Shown here in pieces: positions 35,378 to 47,700 of a stretch of 64,000 bases of DNA. Position 1 is the stretch's first letter; each line of letters starts with the position of its first letter. This DNA comes from Augochlora pura (taxonomy: Eukaryota > Arthropoda > Insecta > Hymenoptera > Halictidae). The position numbers and the translations under genes were made by a program. The stretch is from contig NC_135779.1 in assembly GCF_028453695.1 (NCBI RefSeq), positions 4,402,001-4,466,000 of the forward strand, in the 5' to 3' direction. The notes under the pieces were generated by a model. The model saw nothing but the letters and a program-made list of their open reading frames with translations, was not told where the DNA came from and ran no database searches.

Positions 35378-37603
35378 CGTGTACCGCCAGGGATTTATGA
35401 AATCGCGCGGGAAAGCGGTATTCCCAGACGATCAGCTGTTCCAATTAAGTTTCGGATCTACCCGGGGAATCTAACCAGCTGGATAAACGACCCCCTTTAA
35501 CGAGTCTGGTGAAAAATATTGTCTTATTATTCCTGTCCTTTCTGTTTCTTGGTAATGGACGAGCTTGGATGTCGGGTTAATTTTTATTAACATTTTATCG
35601 CAGTCCTGATTATATATACAAGTTCGTTGTATATATTATGTTGTTTTTGGACGTATAAGCGGAGGAGAATTATTTATTATGCTCGATTGTAAATTTATGT
35701 AATCAATGGGGACGATGCCAGTATAAAATAGAAATTAATAAAGGTGAAAGATAAATATAAAATATGAATATAAAAATTAATACATGGCTCTTTTTGAGAC
35801 AAGCTTGTGAAATTTTTATTTTTAAAAACAGTTTATACTTTAAATACAATAGATAGTTTTGTTAAAATATTTACGTATGCAAAATTGACAGTTCAAGTCT
35901 CGCTTATCTTTTTAATGATTGTTAAAGTATTTCTATCGATGATATTTTTATTTTACACGTTCGAACACATCTGTTCCGTGAGAACACTTTTCAACCCCTT
36001 AATTTTATACTCAGTTAAAGAAACTTTGCTGTATATAGAATTTTGTGAAAATTCCTGTATATATTAGGTTTACCGTAAAATTCTGTCTGTTCTTAAAAGG
36101 AAAGAAAATGATAAATTTCACCTAATATATATTGTATTATTAAAATTATTTTAATATCATCGTGACTTATGCCCTCTTGCCAGCGTGATGTCGATTTACG
36201 AGTATCGATTTTGAGAGATATATGTCTGAAATAAAATGACATAACCTAGACATAATTTTTCGGCAGACTTAATATTTTATAACATTAATTTTTGTGCTAA
36301 TAATTTTCCAATTTGCCATTGACTTCTTTCTCACCCCAGCCCTTGCTGTAGGGTTGAAAAAGGTTTAAAAAAAGCATCCATCCAAAGAGACAGATGTTTT
36401 TCGAAAGGCGAGCGTGGCGACCGTTTATTACGATGCCCGATCGCGGGACAATCCCGCGGTGCCACCATTGCAGAAAATTTATGGACTCCTCGATCTAGTA
36501 GTCCGCATGGTCGCACAAAGCCGTCCCAGAGAAAGAAAGAGAGAGAGAGGGAGAGGGGGCCCCGTGTTGTCACCTGCCACGAGGATTTATCTTATATTCG
36601 CGATAGCTTAACGAGCCATTAACAGACAGGGTTTTTAATTGCCCCGGCAGGTTGAAGCGTACGCGGATTCCAGGAAAGGTTCGGTTTAAAATTTAATAGA
36701 ATCTAATGAGTATAGGCTCGCGGAGAGGTTAAAGCCGCGAAGAACTTGACGCTTGTTCCGCTGAAAGGACAACCGTCCTGTGAATGGAGACTTAAATACG
36801 TGTCCCGTTAGCGGCGCGAAGGCACCGCTGAATCTGGGATCGACTACTGGGGACTTTGCATATTTTCCTTTCGTACACACAACTTGCGGTTTCCACCCGA
36901 GAAGGACGGGAAGGGAGGGTGAAAAAATCGCCACGGCAATTACCTTAGGCTTTTGCCGGCGCGCCGGTTCATTATGGCCATCGGTATGTGGAACGAGAAA
37001 TGGCAGAATCACCGTTTTCATCAAAAGTCGACAAATTCACCGCGGGACACCGTTTTACGGTTACCGAACGATAACCATCATCCTGGATTTCGGACGTTCA
37101 TTAATCATCCCTCGCAACGAAATCGAACCGAATATACCAATTTCCTGGCCTCCGTTCGTTCACTTTCTTCGAACGATTTTTTTAAATTAAATGTACCTCC
37201 GAATTTCGTTTTATCGATCTATAGGATGAATTTTCGTTGATTAGACGACCATTTTAGGGCATAAGGGCATAGGGACTTTTATTACTAACAAGCTGTTCAA
37301 TATTGTCGATAATGCTACTTACATTATGAGTTCCATTTTCCACCGGCAAATAAACTATATTAAATTTATTTCGGTAATACAAAATAAAGATAGCTAACTA
37401 AAATTTACCTTATTTTATTTTATTTATTATTAACTTAGAATGAAGTGTCTAGTATCTGTTGTCAGACTGAGATATTAGTATTACTCTACTCTTATTATAT
37501 ATTTTATTATATATCTTATTATATATATTGTTATTATATATTTTACCACTATATTGTATTACTCTTCTAATATTACTATTACATCGATATTTGACAGAAA
37601 TAT
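35375..37603. other. GC flank, AT-rich valley, GC-rich island, AT-rich valley
   Basis: GC-rich to about 35510. AT-rich from 35530 to 36320 with an 86-codon AT-biased frame. GC-rich from 36320 to 37240 with a GA-rich tract at 36530-36556 and a 136-codon plus frame (36780-37190) of unrecognised content. AT-rich again to 37603, including ATATATTATTATATA words at 37490-37550. No gene is called. Confidence 0.5.
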
Positions 37604-37607
37604 TTAA

Positions 37608-37848
37608 CCCTTTGCACTCGAGTGGTGACTCCAAGGCACCACTAAAATTATTCCATTTCATTCGAAAATAATTTTTGCAACAATAAGGTTCAGATTTAAA
37701 AAATTGTCAAGTAGGTAAAACTGTTGGTAGGAGTCACACGAACAAATTTTGTACGCATAAAAATTTATTTTCTTAAATAGAATGGAAATACCACGAACCA
37801 GAAAAATGATTTCGAATTTACAGTTAAAACGGCTTCGAGTGCAAAGGG
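37608..37848. mobile_element. Complete CCCTTTGCACTCGA-family MITE, 241 bp
   Basis: The best copy of the family. TTAA is intact on both sides (37604-37607 and 37849-37852). The terminal inverted repeats CCCTTTGCACTCGA and TCGAGTGCAAAGGG are perfect over 14 bp. The left subterminal GTGGTG...CACCAC forms a small inverted repeat, and the right subterminal is AAAACGGCTTCGAG. AT-rich interior with no coding capacity. TTAA targeting and CCC ends fit a non-autonomous piggyBac-superfamily element. Confidence 0.92.
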
Positions 37849-37852
37849 TTAA

Positions 37853-38770
37853 TACCCGATACTACACTGAACTGTCTAATATCCGTCCCTAAACTGAAAC
37901 GTCGCAGTCCGTCGCGATCCCGTTCGTCTCGGTATGCTGGTAAAACAATAGCGGCTCCGTCGCCGGCGTTTAATACAGTTCCAGAATTCCGCTCGATATT
38001 GCCGTAGATCTGTCCGCGGCGATGGAGTCCCGGCGCGTGAAATGGACTGTTCGGAATAGTGATTCCGTTGAGAACGACTTGGAAAATCACGGCTGGAAGA
38101 AAGTAGGCGCCGTTTTGATTCCTGGCGGAACGCCAAGGGAACACCGCGGTCCCACACTCCGGACTTCCAGGAGCCAAGGAGAGCCCGGTGGAAAAGAACT
38201 CACGGTGGGTATCGATCCTCTCGAAATAGTCTCAGAACGCCCGTAGAAAAGTGTCCCTCTGGGCGTGTTTAGAGAGAGAGAGAGAGAGAGATAGAGAGAG
38301 CGCGGCACCACGCTGATGAATAGGACGGTCACGTTTCGCGGAGCATTGCCAGTTCTTGTTCGATCGGACGATCGGGCCAATGGGCCGTACGGTCACGTCC
38401 ATATATCGATTATGGCATTCATACACTAGATAAATGAACGAAATTCCGCGCTCGCCCGTACACGTCGTACCCTCCCCGCTCATAAATATTTATACCGGCG
38501 TACATGTTCATTCTTCTCGGCGTTGACAATCGTTCGAGATCTTCGCGTTAATCAAATTTACGACACGCGGCGGACATTTTTATGTATCGACGTGGCGTCT
38601 ATTCTTTTAAATAACAAAGCTCGGTTTGGCACTTCTGCGAAATATTATTTCCACGAATGGAGATCACTGGGTAAATGTTTAAAGAAATAATTGTTACGAC
38701 ACTGTGTTACAAAATAGTGTGGGTAAATACAGTAATTAATGGGACAATATGTAAACTGTAATGTATTACT
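37853..38770. other. GC-rich island
   Basis: GC-rich to about 38680 with overlapping minus-strand frames (up to 117 codons) and a 74-codon plus frame, none recognised. A GA tract of 30 bp lies at 38271-38300. Confidence 0.5.
38271..38300. repeat. (GA)n microsatellite
   Basis: GA run of about 30 bp with one ATAG interruption. Confidence 0.95.
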
Positions 38771-38868
38771 TTATATTAAATTAACAGTTTCTATTTTCCT
38801 TAATAATTCTTGATATAATGTGTTACTTAGAATTATTAAAGAAAATAGAAACTACTAATTTATTATTA
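38771..38868. ncRNA. Long hairpin resembling a miRNA precursor
   Basis: Core arms 38786-38809 and 38830-38853 are complementary over 24 bp with one mismatch (a T-G wobble as RNA is possible on one strand). The pairing continues outward to 38771 and 38868 with a few mismatches, giving a stem of about 40 bp around an 18-nt loop. The size, loop and small internal mismatches fit an animal pre-miRNA. The AT richness and AT-rich neighbourhood also allow a decayed palindromic MITE. The arms match no miRNA I recognise. Confidence 0.4.
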
Positions 38869-41470
38869 AACTATTAAACGATAAATTAATATTAATTTGA
38901 ATTGACTGAATCCTCGATCGAAAAGGTGTGTATATAATAATATAATATTACTTGAAGAAATTATTCATTTCATTTTACACTAAAGCCAAGCGAATCATCG
39001 ATCGCGATAGAAATACGCGTCGCAGTATCGCTCGAATTTCCCGCATAATTTATCGTGAAAAGTGCCGATTAAAATCGGCGGCTGTTCATGTCGCGTTCGC
39101 GCGGGAATTTACACGTCGTTGCGACGGAATCGGCTCGCCTCCGCGTCGGGCAGTAAAACGCACCCGTAACTGCCTGGCGACATCGTTTCAGAATATCTCC
39201 CGTCGGAATGTAAACGGATTAATTAATTTATGGAGACCGTGGCGAATGATTCTAATAACGTGATTTACGCGAACATAAAACGCGCGCGCGTCCAGCCTCC
39301 TCCAGGACTCCAACGGATGCAAATCATGCGAGCTCGAAGGCTCGCATAGACACTCACGGGCGGTGTCAAGGTTGACGGTCACGGCCGACGGGAATGTCGT
39401 TCGGAATTCATGCACGGGTCTCGCCGTGTTACATCGTTCACAAATCGGGAGACTGTTACCGCGAGCAGCTCGCTGTAATTGCACTTGCTCCACATGGAAT
39501 CCGTGCACGGATCGTGTATCAACGGCGGATTCCCATCGTAAAACGATGTTGTTCGCGGCTGACCATACGGAAAGATCGTTTTATTCATCGGCCCACTTCC
39601 ACGTATGATAAGTACCACCGTTACTCGAGCATGCTCCGTCGTTCCTGTTAAGAAATAATAATTAGTCGTTGATGCCGTGCTGCTGCTCGCACTGCTCGAC
39701 AGTGCGTCGGTCACGTTGGTCGTTTAATAAGAGACTCCTGGTAGAACATTAGTTCGGAATTTATATGAAACTAATGCTTTATAGGAAATTATTTATGTTC
39801 ATTTTCTGTTATTTCTACTCGGATTTAATATTTAAGATAGATCGTGTATTTTTTTATTCGAGTTTTAAGTTATTTTTAGTCTATTCTAGTTAACAGACTT
39901 CTGCGAAATGTTTTTTTTTCATGTCGATCTAAGAAATTTGCATTTTTACGTTAGTTTTAGTTTTATTTAATATTTAATGGATTTTGAGGATTTAGAAGCA
40001 TAATCTCACATTATTTTCAACCCTTACACTTTTAGACTCTACGATACCCCCGCAAAATTCTGATTTTAGAATCTCTTCAAAATTCTGTATTAAAGATATC
40101 CTTTTGCTAGTTGCGAACCATAACTTTAAATTAAAAAAAGACACCCTTAACTTTACAATGAGCATAGAATATTAAACACTTTCGCCAGTGAAAATATTAA
40201 TAGTCGACTGAAATAAATCTATACGAAACTTTGATGTACTTAATTCGTTATTTTTATTACGATAAATCTTTTGTGCGACGAAACAATTTTTAACGTCTCC
40301 GAACGGTGAATAAAGCGTTAATTAATAGCGCGGCGGGTTTGTAAATTATTCCGCAATAGCTGCGAACCACCGCGACCGGTGGTGTTTCGTCGCGCTAACG
40401 TCGCCCGACCAAATCCGTCCGCCATTTTCTACACCTCTTGACCGCGTGTCTGTCACGGGAACAGGTTGGTTTCGCGCTGGCCGATGATGAATCCGGTCAT
40501 TAGCTTGATCCGCGTCCCGGGCGTCCGATCGCGTCGCCGCGGCCGCGGCGTCGGAATGATTAGCGTACGAAGCGTTGCCCCCGTCGCGTCGTTATACCGA
40601 TCGTCGGATCGCGGGGGTTAACGAGTCCTACGGCGGCGGCCACGGTCGCCGGGGTTATTTCGATATCGCAGCGGGAAACGAAAGCTGCGCCCTTCCCTCC
40701 GCCCGTCACTCGTTTCTCACTGTCTCGTTTTTCCGCCGTCGCCGCCGCGGCCCAATCAACTTTTCGCGGTTCCCGACGGCTACCTTGCACTTCGATTTGC
40801 TTTCGATGAATCTTTGGTATGCCAAGACTGAGCGCCGCCACGACGCTTTTACAATGATAATAACAATTAGAATATTTTAAGCAGGACGCTATTGTATGCG
40901 TGAATTAATTTACCATTTTTATTTCTTTTATTATTACCGCGATCGCAAATTCATTAGCTCGAAAAAAAAGGGGCAAACCGGATCCGGGAATCCGCGGCGC
41001 GTGTACGCGCGTCTTACGGTGAGTCACACGGGGGCCAGTCGACGACGGTTGATTCTTCATCGCGCTGTTGGTACACGCTTAACGCGTTCATCGTTAACCG
41101 GCCATTATCTTCTCGCAGAAGCTTTTACTTGGGATTATTCGTTGGACGGGACTACGCAACGTTTATAAATAAATCGACGCGACTCATTGCGCCGGCTAAA
41201 CACCTGCAGCCACTTTTAATTTTCGCGTCGGAGGAGGATTACGTGCCTCGTGGCGGCCACTTAGGCTCCATTGTGCCTCGGTCTACTATCCATCATCTCT
41301 AGTTATCGGAGATTCGATCCTCTCTGTTTCTCGGTGTTGTTTTTTTTTTTAAAAAAAAAACTTTCAACGCGATGCCAATTCATTCCGGTAATAACAGCGG
41401 ATTTTCTTGTTTCCGAGATACGTGATAATAGGATTTCGTTAATGCGAAAACTGCTGTGGGAGATTGTTTT
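38869..41470. other. Two GC-rich islands separated by an AT-rich valley
   Basis: GC-rich at about 38970-39720 and 40280-41470, AT-rich between. Frames up to 111 codons occur on both strands with mirrored, unrecognised content. A perfect T10A10 palindrome lies at 41341-41360. No gene called. Confidence 0.5.
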
Positions 41471-41484
41471 TTAATTCACTGTTT

Positions 41485-41850
41485 GGTTTAATTTATATTT
41501 CATTTATATTTGTATTATATTTCATTTATATTTGATTTAAATCTGTATTTTATTTGTATTTATATTCGATTTAAATTTGTATTTTATTTGTATTTATATT
41601 TGATTTAAATTTGTATTTAATTTATATTTATATTCGATTCAATTTATATGTAACTTAAATTTATATTTGATTTAATTTATACTCAACTTAAATTTATATA
41701 TGATTTGATTTATATTTAAATTAAATTTATATATGATTTGATTTATATTTAAATTAAATTTATATTTGATTTAATTTACATTTAACTTAAATTTATATTT
41801 GATTGAATGTATATTTAATTTAAATCTATACTTAAATCTATATTTAATTC
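41485..41850. repeat. T/A-rich minisatellite with 33-bp unit
   Basis: Words such as TATATTTGATTTAATTTATA and TTTAAATTAAATT repeat. Between about 41690 and 41830 the unit is 33 bp in near-constant register, and the left half is a looser version. Confidence 0.85.
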
Positions 41851-42466
41851 AAACAACGAAGTTAAATTTGTATTTACTATGAACTACGAAATTAAATTAT
41901 TTATTACAAACATAGAACATACTTCGCTAGATAATTTTGCACAGAACATCAAAAAATTAATTCCTATATTAAGCAACTATTAATGGTAACAAATCAACTG
42001 TAACAAAATCTATTTAACAAAAAGATCTAATTTCTATCCAGTAACTTTTTCCAGCTTCTATCATTCTATTAAATTTTCTATTACACTGAATTAAGTAGCG
42101 CTACGGAAAAATTGTAAAAAATAATGTAACACAGCAAACCGCACTATCGAACCCCATTGTTCGTTAATTTTCACCGTCGACTGTAAATTCAGCGCAACAT
42201 TCCCCACTCGAATCTCCAACGGCACAAAAGAAGTGTACACGCTCGACTTACGAGTCGCGGGCACGTCAGAGAGCGCCCCATACACCGACTATAATTCCAT
42301 GATTCACCCACCCCCGCGGTGGAACGCATTATCGAGTTTCATCCCCCAAAGCGCGTCCTCCATCTTCGTGTACCTTTCACCCCTGCGCTGATGTTCTTTC
42401 AGCCAAACGAAAAACCTCTGGGACATAATCGTAACGAAACGATGAAACGCCCGCGGGCAAATGGTG

Positions 42467-42472
<6 letters not shown>
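41851..42472. other. AT-rich to GC-rich spacer
   Basis: A 64-codon minus frame at 42091-42285 is unrecognised. No repeats seen. Confidence 0.5.

Positions 42473-42538
<66 letters not shown>
42473..42538. repeat. (GA)33 microsatellite
   Basis: The longest uninterrupted GA run in the window, about 66 bp. Confidence 0.97.
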
Positions 42539-42539
<1 letters not shown>

Positions 42540-43202
42540 AGGGTGAGTGGAAACGAGATTGAGGGGGTGGCTGTTGTCTCTGCGCTCCGGGTGAATTTTT
42601 GCGGTATGTTTTCCCTCGCGCGCGTCCCTGTTTGCGCGCGTACACCGCCGCGGAAATATTTCCCCGTTGGAAAATTGTTTTCCCAGCTCCTCGTCTATTG
42701 ATTGTACTCCTGCCCGGTATGCAAATACTGGGAAAATAGAAAATCACCGCAGCATAAACTGGCTCTGTTGCTTTTGCGAATTAATATACACAACCGTGAC
42801 GCCGGGTTATGTGTTACGCGACACTATGAAACTATGGTATTCCATTTTATTATTTTATTCTGTTTGATTAGGTTATGTCGTTCTCGAGGCTCGGTTGTTT
42901 TAGGTTATAAATTCGAGATTTCGTGTTTTGAGACTTTTGATGGTTTTGCGAAGATAATAGGATAATGGAATTGTTTAGGAGTCGTGTGAACAGTTGTTGA
43001 TTTATATATAATGATTAATTATTATTTTAAAAAATTAGTAGGTATAAGACAATTTCTTTTTCCAGACTATTATATTATCTTATTATTATCTTTATAAAGT
43101 TTGACAAGTGTTGTTTCCTATTAACTCTTTCCTAACCTAAAAAAGGTTAAAAACCGTGTCGAATTAATTGCGTGAAGTTAGCGAACCCTCCCTGTACATG
43201 AA
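42539..43202. other. GC-rich flank then AT-rich spacer
   Basis: No recognised gene. CCTAACCTAA at about 43131-43141 is a two-unit match to the insect telomere repeat and probably chance. Confidence 0.5.
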
Positions 43203-43206
43203 TTAA

Positions 43207-43447
43207 CCCTTTACACTCGAGTGATGACTCTGAGGCACCACTATCATTTTTATCAAAATAATCTTTATACTAACAAAGTTTATATTTAAAAATTTGTTGA
43301 TAATAAAACTGTTGCTATCAATCACAAGAATCCATTACATATAATAATGACAACAATTGCAAATAATAATATATTTGTCACATAAAATTGAGATATTACA
43401 AGTCGGTAGAATTATTATAGATTCTCAGTTAAAAAAGCTTCGAAAAG
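43207..43447. mobile_element. CCCTTTGCACTCGA-family MITE, decayed right end
   Basis: TTAA (43203-43206), then CCCTTTACACTCGAGTGATG and GAGGCACCACT as in the copy at 37608. The right end is reduced to AAGCTTCGAAAAG before TTAA (43448-43451). Length 241 bp, the same as the complete copy. Confidence 0.85.
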
Positions 43448-43451
43448 TTAA

Positions 43452-44400
43452 CGGTTAAGGTTAAACGAGGGAAAAGGTTTTAACCAGCTCGAATGAGAAC
43501 GTCACTCGAGGCAAAGGCAACGAGAGGGGCCAGTCAGCACTCGAGCGATCTGCCATAAACACCGTCGTCGAGCTCGGCTTCTGCCACGCCAATAAAACAC
43601 CGGTCCCATATCAAAGTAATCGTGCTGATCCCTAATCTAGCTAATCCGTGACGATCGTTCGATCGCGGTGACGGTTCGATCGCGATGAGATCGCACCATG
43701 AAAATCGGCACCGGTCTGGTCGGCGCGCCTCGTCGTTCGCTTCTCACGCCGCGTAAATCTCTTAGCCGCGAGACACTCGATGACGCGGTCCTCTCCGGCC
43801 GAACATTGTGATTCACGCGCGCCGATGGCTGCGGCGGATAATTATTGCCGGCGCAATTAGGTGCACCGGGAGTGCGTCGTCGATTGACTTCGCGCGGCCC
43901 GGAGGACGGCGACGACGGAGACGGGGACGACGAAGACGACGATTAATTATCCGGTGGTTGACGCGTCAGAATAAGTAATTGTCGTCCGGCGACGTTCCAC
44001 GGTGTCCGTGGAAGCGGCCGCGGCGCTGAAAGAAAATCGCCGGCCAGTTAATAGAGGCGTCCGCGCGCCGGGTGATTTACCTATTCGAGCGTAATCGTTG
44101 ATGAATGGCAACCGAACGGCGGCGGCTGCGGCTGCGGCGGCGGCGTGCCGCGTTTCGTTATCGGCGAAAAACCCGGCTGGGAATCGGCGGCGACCGCTCA
44201 GGACGCGGCTGACATCGCGGCGGTATCATAATTAAAGAGGAGCGACCGGACCGGCGAAAAACTATTTATCGTTACCGTTACCGTGCCGATAACAAGACTG
44301 ACAGATATCTACGGGCATTCCAAGGGCTGGCCAATCATCCCCGACTGCTAATTATCATCGGGGTTCGGGGAAATATTCGGACGGCGGATAAATTAGCAAA
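43452..44400. other. GC-rich island with GAC and CGG triplets
   Basis: GGACGACGAAGACGACGA-type runs at about 43905-43945 and CGGCGG/CTGCGG runs at about 44117-44145. No long frame and no recognised gene. Confidence 0.5.
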
Positions 44401-44948
44401 TGAAATTTTATTCGTTAGTCTTTTATTTCTTTTTTTGATTTTATTATTCGATTTATTTTTTTTTTAACTTCTATTGTTTTATCTATTTTTTCGATTGTAT
44501 TATTTTATTTATTTTTTTTTTATTTTATTTCTGTTCTTGATTTTATTATTTGATTATCTTTTTTATTTGATTTTGTATTTTGTCTTTAATAATTTTAGTA
44601 TCTGTTTTTATTGTTATTGATCTTTTTGTCCCTATCTTTTATAGATTTTTATTCGAATAGGAACTTATTCGTAAAGGGATTCATGGAATAATCGATTTTA
44701 ATGAAAATGATAGTATGTAAAGTGTCTTTTTCTTAATTTGATGATTTATGTTATTCTTATTAGCTTTTTTGAGTTATTCCAATAAAGAGTTTTTGGGTTA
44801 AAGAATTCTTTGCCTAATGAATTATTTGAATATAGAATTGATCGAAGAAAGAATCATTTGAATAAAGAATTCTTTGAATAATGATTTTTCGGAATAAAGA
44901 ATTGATCGAAGGAAGAATCGTACTCGTAAAGAATTATTTATTCATACA
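44401..44948. repeat. T-rich tract followed by a 65-bp duplication
   Basis: Long TTTTATTT-rich run at about 44400-44640. AGAATTGATCGAAG(A/G)AAGAATC occurs at 44834 and 44899 inside a 65-bp duplicated unit. Confidence 0.7.
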
Positions 44949-44974
44949 ACGAATATATATATATATATATATAT
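44949..44974. repeat. (TA)n microsatellite
   Basis: TA run of about 26 bp. Confidence 0.9.
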
Positions 44975-45139
44975 AATCATTTATTTATTATTTGCACAAC
45001 AAATAAATCCACATAAAGCTATTTATATATTTTGTCCGCCCAACAAATAAATGCAAATAAACGCGCAAAATTCATACAACAAAATAAACTCTGCTTGTGA
45101 CAAATCTAAAATATAAAAACTATAAGATGGAAAATTTAT

Positions 45140-45178
45140 TTTAGATTTACAGTAAAAAAAGGCTTCGAGTGCAAAGAG
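45140..45178. mobile_element. Solo right end of the CCCTTTGCACTCGA MITE family
   Basis: TTTAGATTTACAGT then GGCTTCGAGTGCAAAGAG before TTAG matches the right end of the 37608 copy. No left end was found upstream; a TA microsatellite lies where it might have been. Confidence 0.6.
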
Positions 45179-45261
45179 TTAGATATTAATTGCAAGAGAG
45201 CAGAATTCTGCCTTAAAAGAACGGAATAACAGTCATACTTAATAGGACATCGCTAGAAATC

Positions 45262-45301
45262 TCCATCGCGAGTCCGACTCGTTAAACTATACGGCAAGGG
45301 G
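45262..45301. mobile_element. TTAA-element end related to 23588, partial
   Basis: CCATCGCGAGTCCGACTCGT, then ACGGCAAGGGG before TTAA. Its inverse matches the start at 23588 (CCCTTTGCCGTA, ACTCGCGATGGA). Only one end is recognisable. Confidence 0.45.
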
Positions 45302-45305
45302 TTAA

Positions 45306-45664
45306 CAATCCGGTCTCGCGACGCTTTCTCGCCGCGGGTAGTTCCATTACCGCGGAACAATATGGAAGAAGCCCGGCGGAATTCGACGCCGGCGCGGCAA
45401 GGTGCGTTCCCGAGGACGATCGTTCAGCGGCGACGGTGGCCGCGCATTAGCCGTGGAACGTCCGCGGGGACTTTCCCATAACAGGGGGCCCCGGCCTCGC
45501 GCGCACCGCCGTGCACGAACCCCGTGTATGACGGGGACGACAGGTAACTAGGATAACGTAATAATTTTAGAAGCGAGCCGAGCTATATTTAGATCGGATT
45601 GCGCCTCGCGCAAAGTGTCTTCTGCGTGCGTAGATTCCCGCTTATCGGACCATGACCGCCACGG

Positions 45665-45665
<1 letters not shown>
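45306..45665. other. GC-rich island
   Basis: No recognised gene. Very GC-rich at 45340-45530. Confidence 0.5.

Positions 45666-45718
<53 letters not shown>
45666..45718. repeat. (CT)n microsatellite followed by (CTT)n
   Basis: CT run of about 53 bp with one TTTC interruption, then CTTCTTCTTCTTCTTCTTC and two copies of GGTATCCCGCC at 45754-45777. The 158- and 195-codon plus frames here are repeat-driven. Confidence 0.95.
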
Positions 45719-45926
45719 CGCCTTCTTCTTCTTCTTCTTCCTCTTCGTCGCTTCGGTATCCCGCCTGGTATCCCGCCATCCCCTACCACCCCTCTCTCTC
45801 TCTCTCCTCTTTCCACGGCCGTATTATCGGGGCCCCGTCGTCCAGTTCTTCTTTCTTCGAGCGACGTCCAGGCGTTCGAAACGAGTTCTCTCTCCTCTAC
45901 CGATGTGCGTGTTATGGTTCGCAAAG

Positions 45927-46003
45927 GGTAATCAGCTACCGGATACTTGTCTCGCCGGGGATTTCGCGGACGGAATCGGACGAGGAATCGACGAAAAATC
46001 GGC
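45927..46003. repeat. Dispersed duplicate element, copy 1
   Basis: GGTAATCAGCTACCGG.TACTT, ATTTCGCGGACGG and CGAAAAATCGGC occur in order here and again at 46932-47003, about 1 kb away. An indel of about 5 bp shifts any reading frame, so this is not a shared coding exon. Confidence 0.8.
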
Positions 46004-46386
46004 CGGGCTGCTGCCCGTTGCCCGCGCAACTCTCGCGGAAATCGTTCCCGTCGATGGCTCGACGGTGTCCACGCTCGTCCGAGTCCTTTGAGGAAATCTT
46101 TCGCTCGATCGTAACTCGCCGTGATTTAACTCTTGAGTCGTGGATGATTATTTTAAGCATTCTTGGTTGTATTTATTCGTTGTTGAAAGATTTTTTTTCG
46201 TTTGGTTTTGCTGTTTTGTTGGTCATTTTAATGTGGTAATAATTCGTTTATTCTTGTGAGTCGAGCGATTGAATGGCTTTGGGTCGAAGTGACCCGGTTA
46301 GTGTTGGTTAAGTCTGGATGAGAGTGGGTTTGAAAATAGTCGAGAGGATTGTTTTATAATAGAATAATTGGGCCTTGTTATATTAT

Positions 46387-46598
46387 AATTAGTTGCTTAA
46401 TTTTAGCGATAAACCAATGATCAAAAATATGATTGAACCTGTGATCGATTGGCAATTAATTGTAGAATCAGCTTCGAGTATTTGAATCGTTTAATTAGTT
46501 ACTTAATTTTAACGCTAAACTTATCGAACAATGCAATTGATTAGCAGTCAATTGTGCAAGTAATTTGTTTATATTAAACTAGAACAGGTACTCCAATA
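46387..46598. repeat. 106-bp local duplication
   Basis: TAATTAGTTGCTTAATTTTA at 46386 and its near copy at 46492, with GATTGGCA/GATTAGCA and CAATT-rich words following in both. Confidence 0.65.
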
Positions 46599-46931
46599 AT
46601 TCAATTTGTCCAGTCGCGTCTAATAAAAGTGTATAATAACTTTTTCAATTTGCAAGTGCAATAATAACAACTCTACAACATTTCTAATTTCATAAAATAG
46701 CTAAACAGAATATAACCTATTACAGTACACTTGTAAAAATGATCTACCGTCCAGTTGTCAATAAAAATTCTCGACTTTTCACCCAAAATCAACGGCGTCC
46801 CTTTTATCTAAAAATTCTTATAATATTTTCAATTGACAATTACAACAATTACGACTCTACACACATTGAAAACGACGAATGGATCTCGTCGTCCATGTGC
46901 CTCTTTCCCGGTTTACAGGATCGATGCCTCC
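46599..46931. other. AT-rich spacer
   Basis: A 65-codon frame (46739-46936) is unrecognised. Nothing else seen. Confidence 0.5.
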
Positions 46932-47003
46932 GGTAATCAGCTACCGGGTACTTAGAAGGAATTTCGCGGACGGGATTAGACGGTGGATCGGCGAAAAATC
47001 GGC
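46932..47003. repeat. Dispersed duplicate element, copy 2
   Basis: The second copy of the element at 45927-46003, in the same orientation, with about 80% agreement and one indel. Confidence 0.8.
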
Positions 47004-47280
47004 GGCTCGTTGTCGAGGCTCTTCCACGGGATGGATCATTACGCGCGGGGCGCGGGAAAAATTCGACGTCGGAATGACGGGGTGAGCCGGGCAAGGAGAA
47101 CACCGGGAGGAGAGGAGAAGAGGAGGAGGATGAAGAAGAGGAGGCACGACGTATAATTAAGAAACAGAAAAGCGAATAACAGACCGGATGGGAATGAAAC
47201 AAAGTCCGGGGAGGATCGAGGCAGAATGAGACCCGGGGGCTGCCTTAGCGGGGAGAGTCGGGCCAAGGAGAGTGAGAGGC

Positions 47281-47402
47281 CGAGAGAGAGATAGAGAGAG
47301 GAAGAGAGAGAGAGAGTGAGACGGGGGAAATAGAGACAGAGAGAAAAAGAATGAATGAAAGGGAGAAATAGACAAAGAAACAGAGAGAGAAAGAATGAGT
47401 GT

Positions 47403-47444
<42 letters not shown>

Positions 47445-47700
47445 AAGAGAGTCAGAGAGAGAGACAGAGAGAAAAGGTATGACTAGATAGGGATATACAG
47501 AGACAGAGAGAAAAAGAATGAATCAGAGGGAGAAAGAGATAGAGAGCGCGAGAGAGAGACAGGGCAGATAGAAAAAGAATGCATGAGAGACAAAGGTATA
47601 CAGAGTCAGAGAGAAAAAGAATGAGGCAGAAAGAGACAAAGAGCAATAGACAGAGAGCGATAGAGAGGGAGACAGAGAGTGTGAGAGAAAGGAAGAGGGG
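47281..47700. repeat. 420-bp polypurine (GA-rich) tract
   Basis: Nearly all purine on the plus strand: GAGAGA runs mixed with GACAGAGAGAAAAAGAATGA units. The longest pure GA part is 47405-47442. Minus-strand frames through it (66-123 codons) are S and L repeats. Confidence 0.95.

Noticed and set aside
43131..43141. CCTAACCTAA as interstitial telomeric repeat
   Set aside because: Only two units; expected by chance in AT-rich insect DNA.
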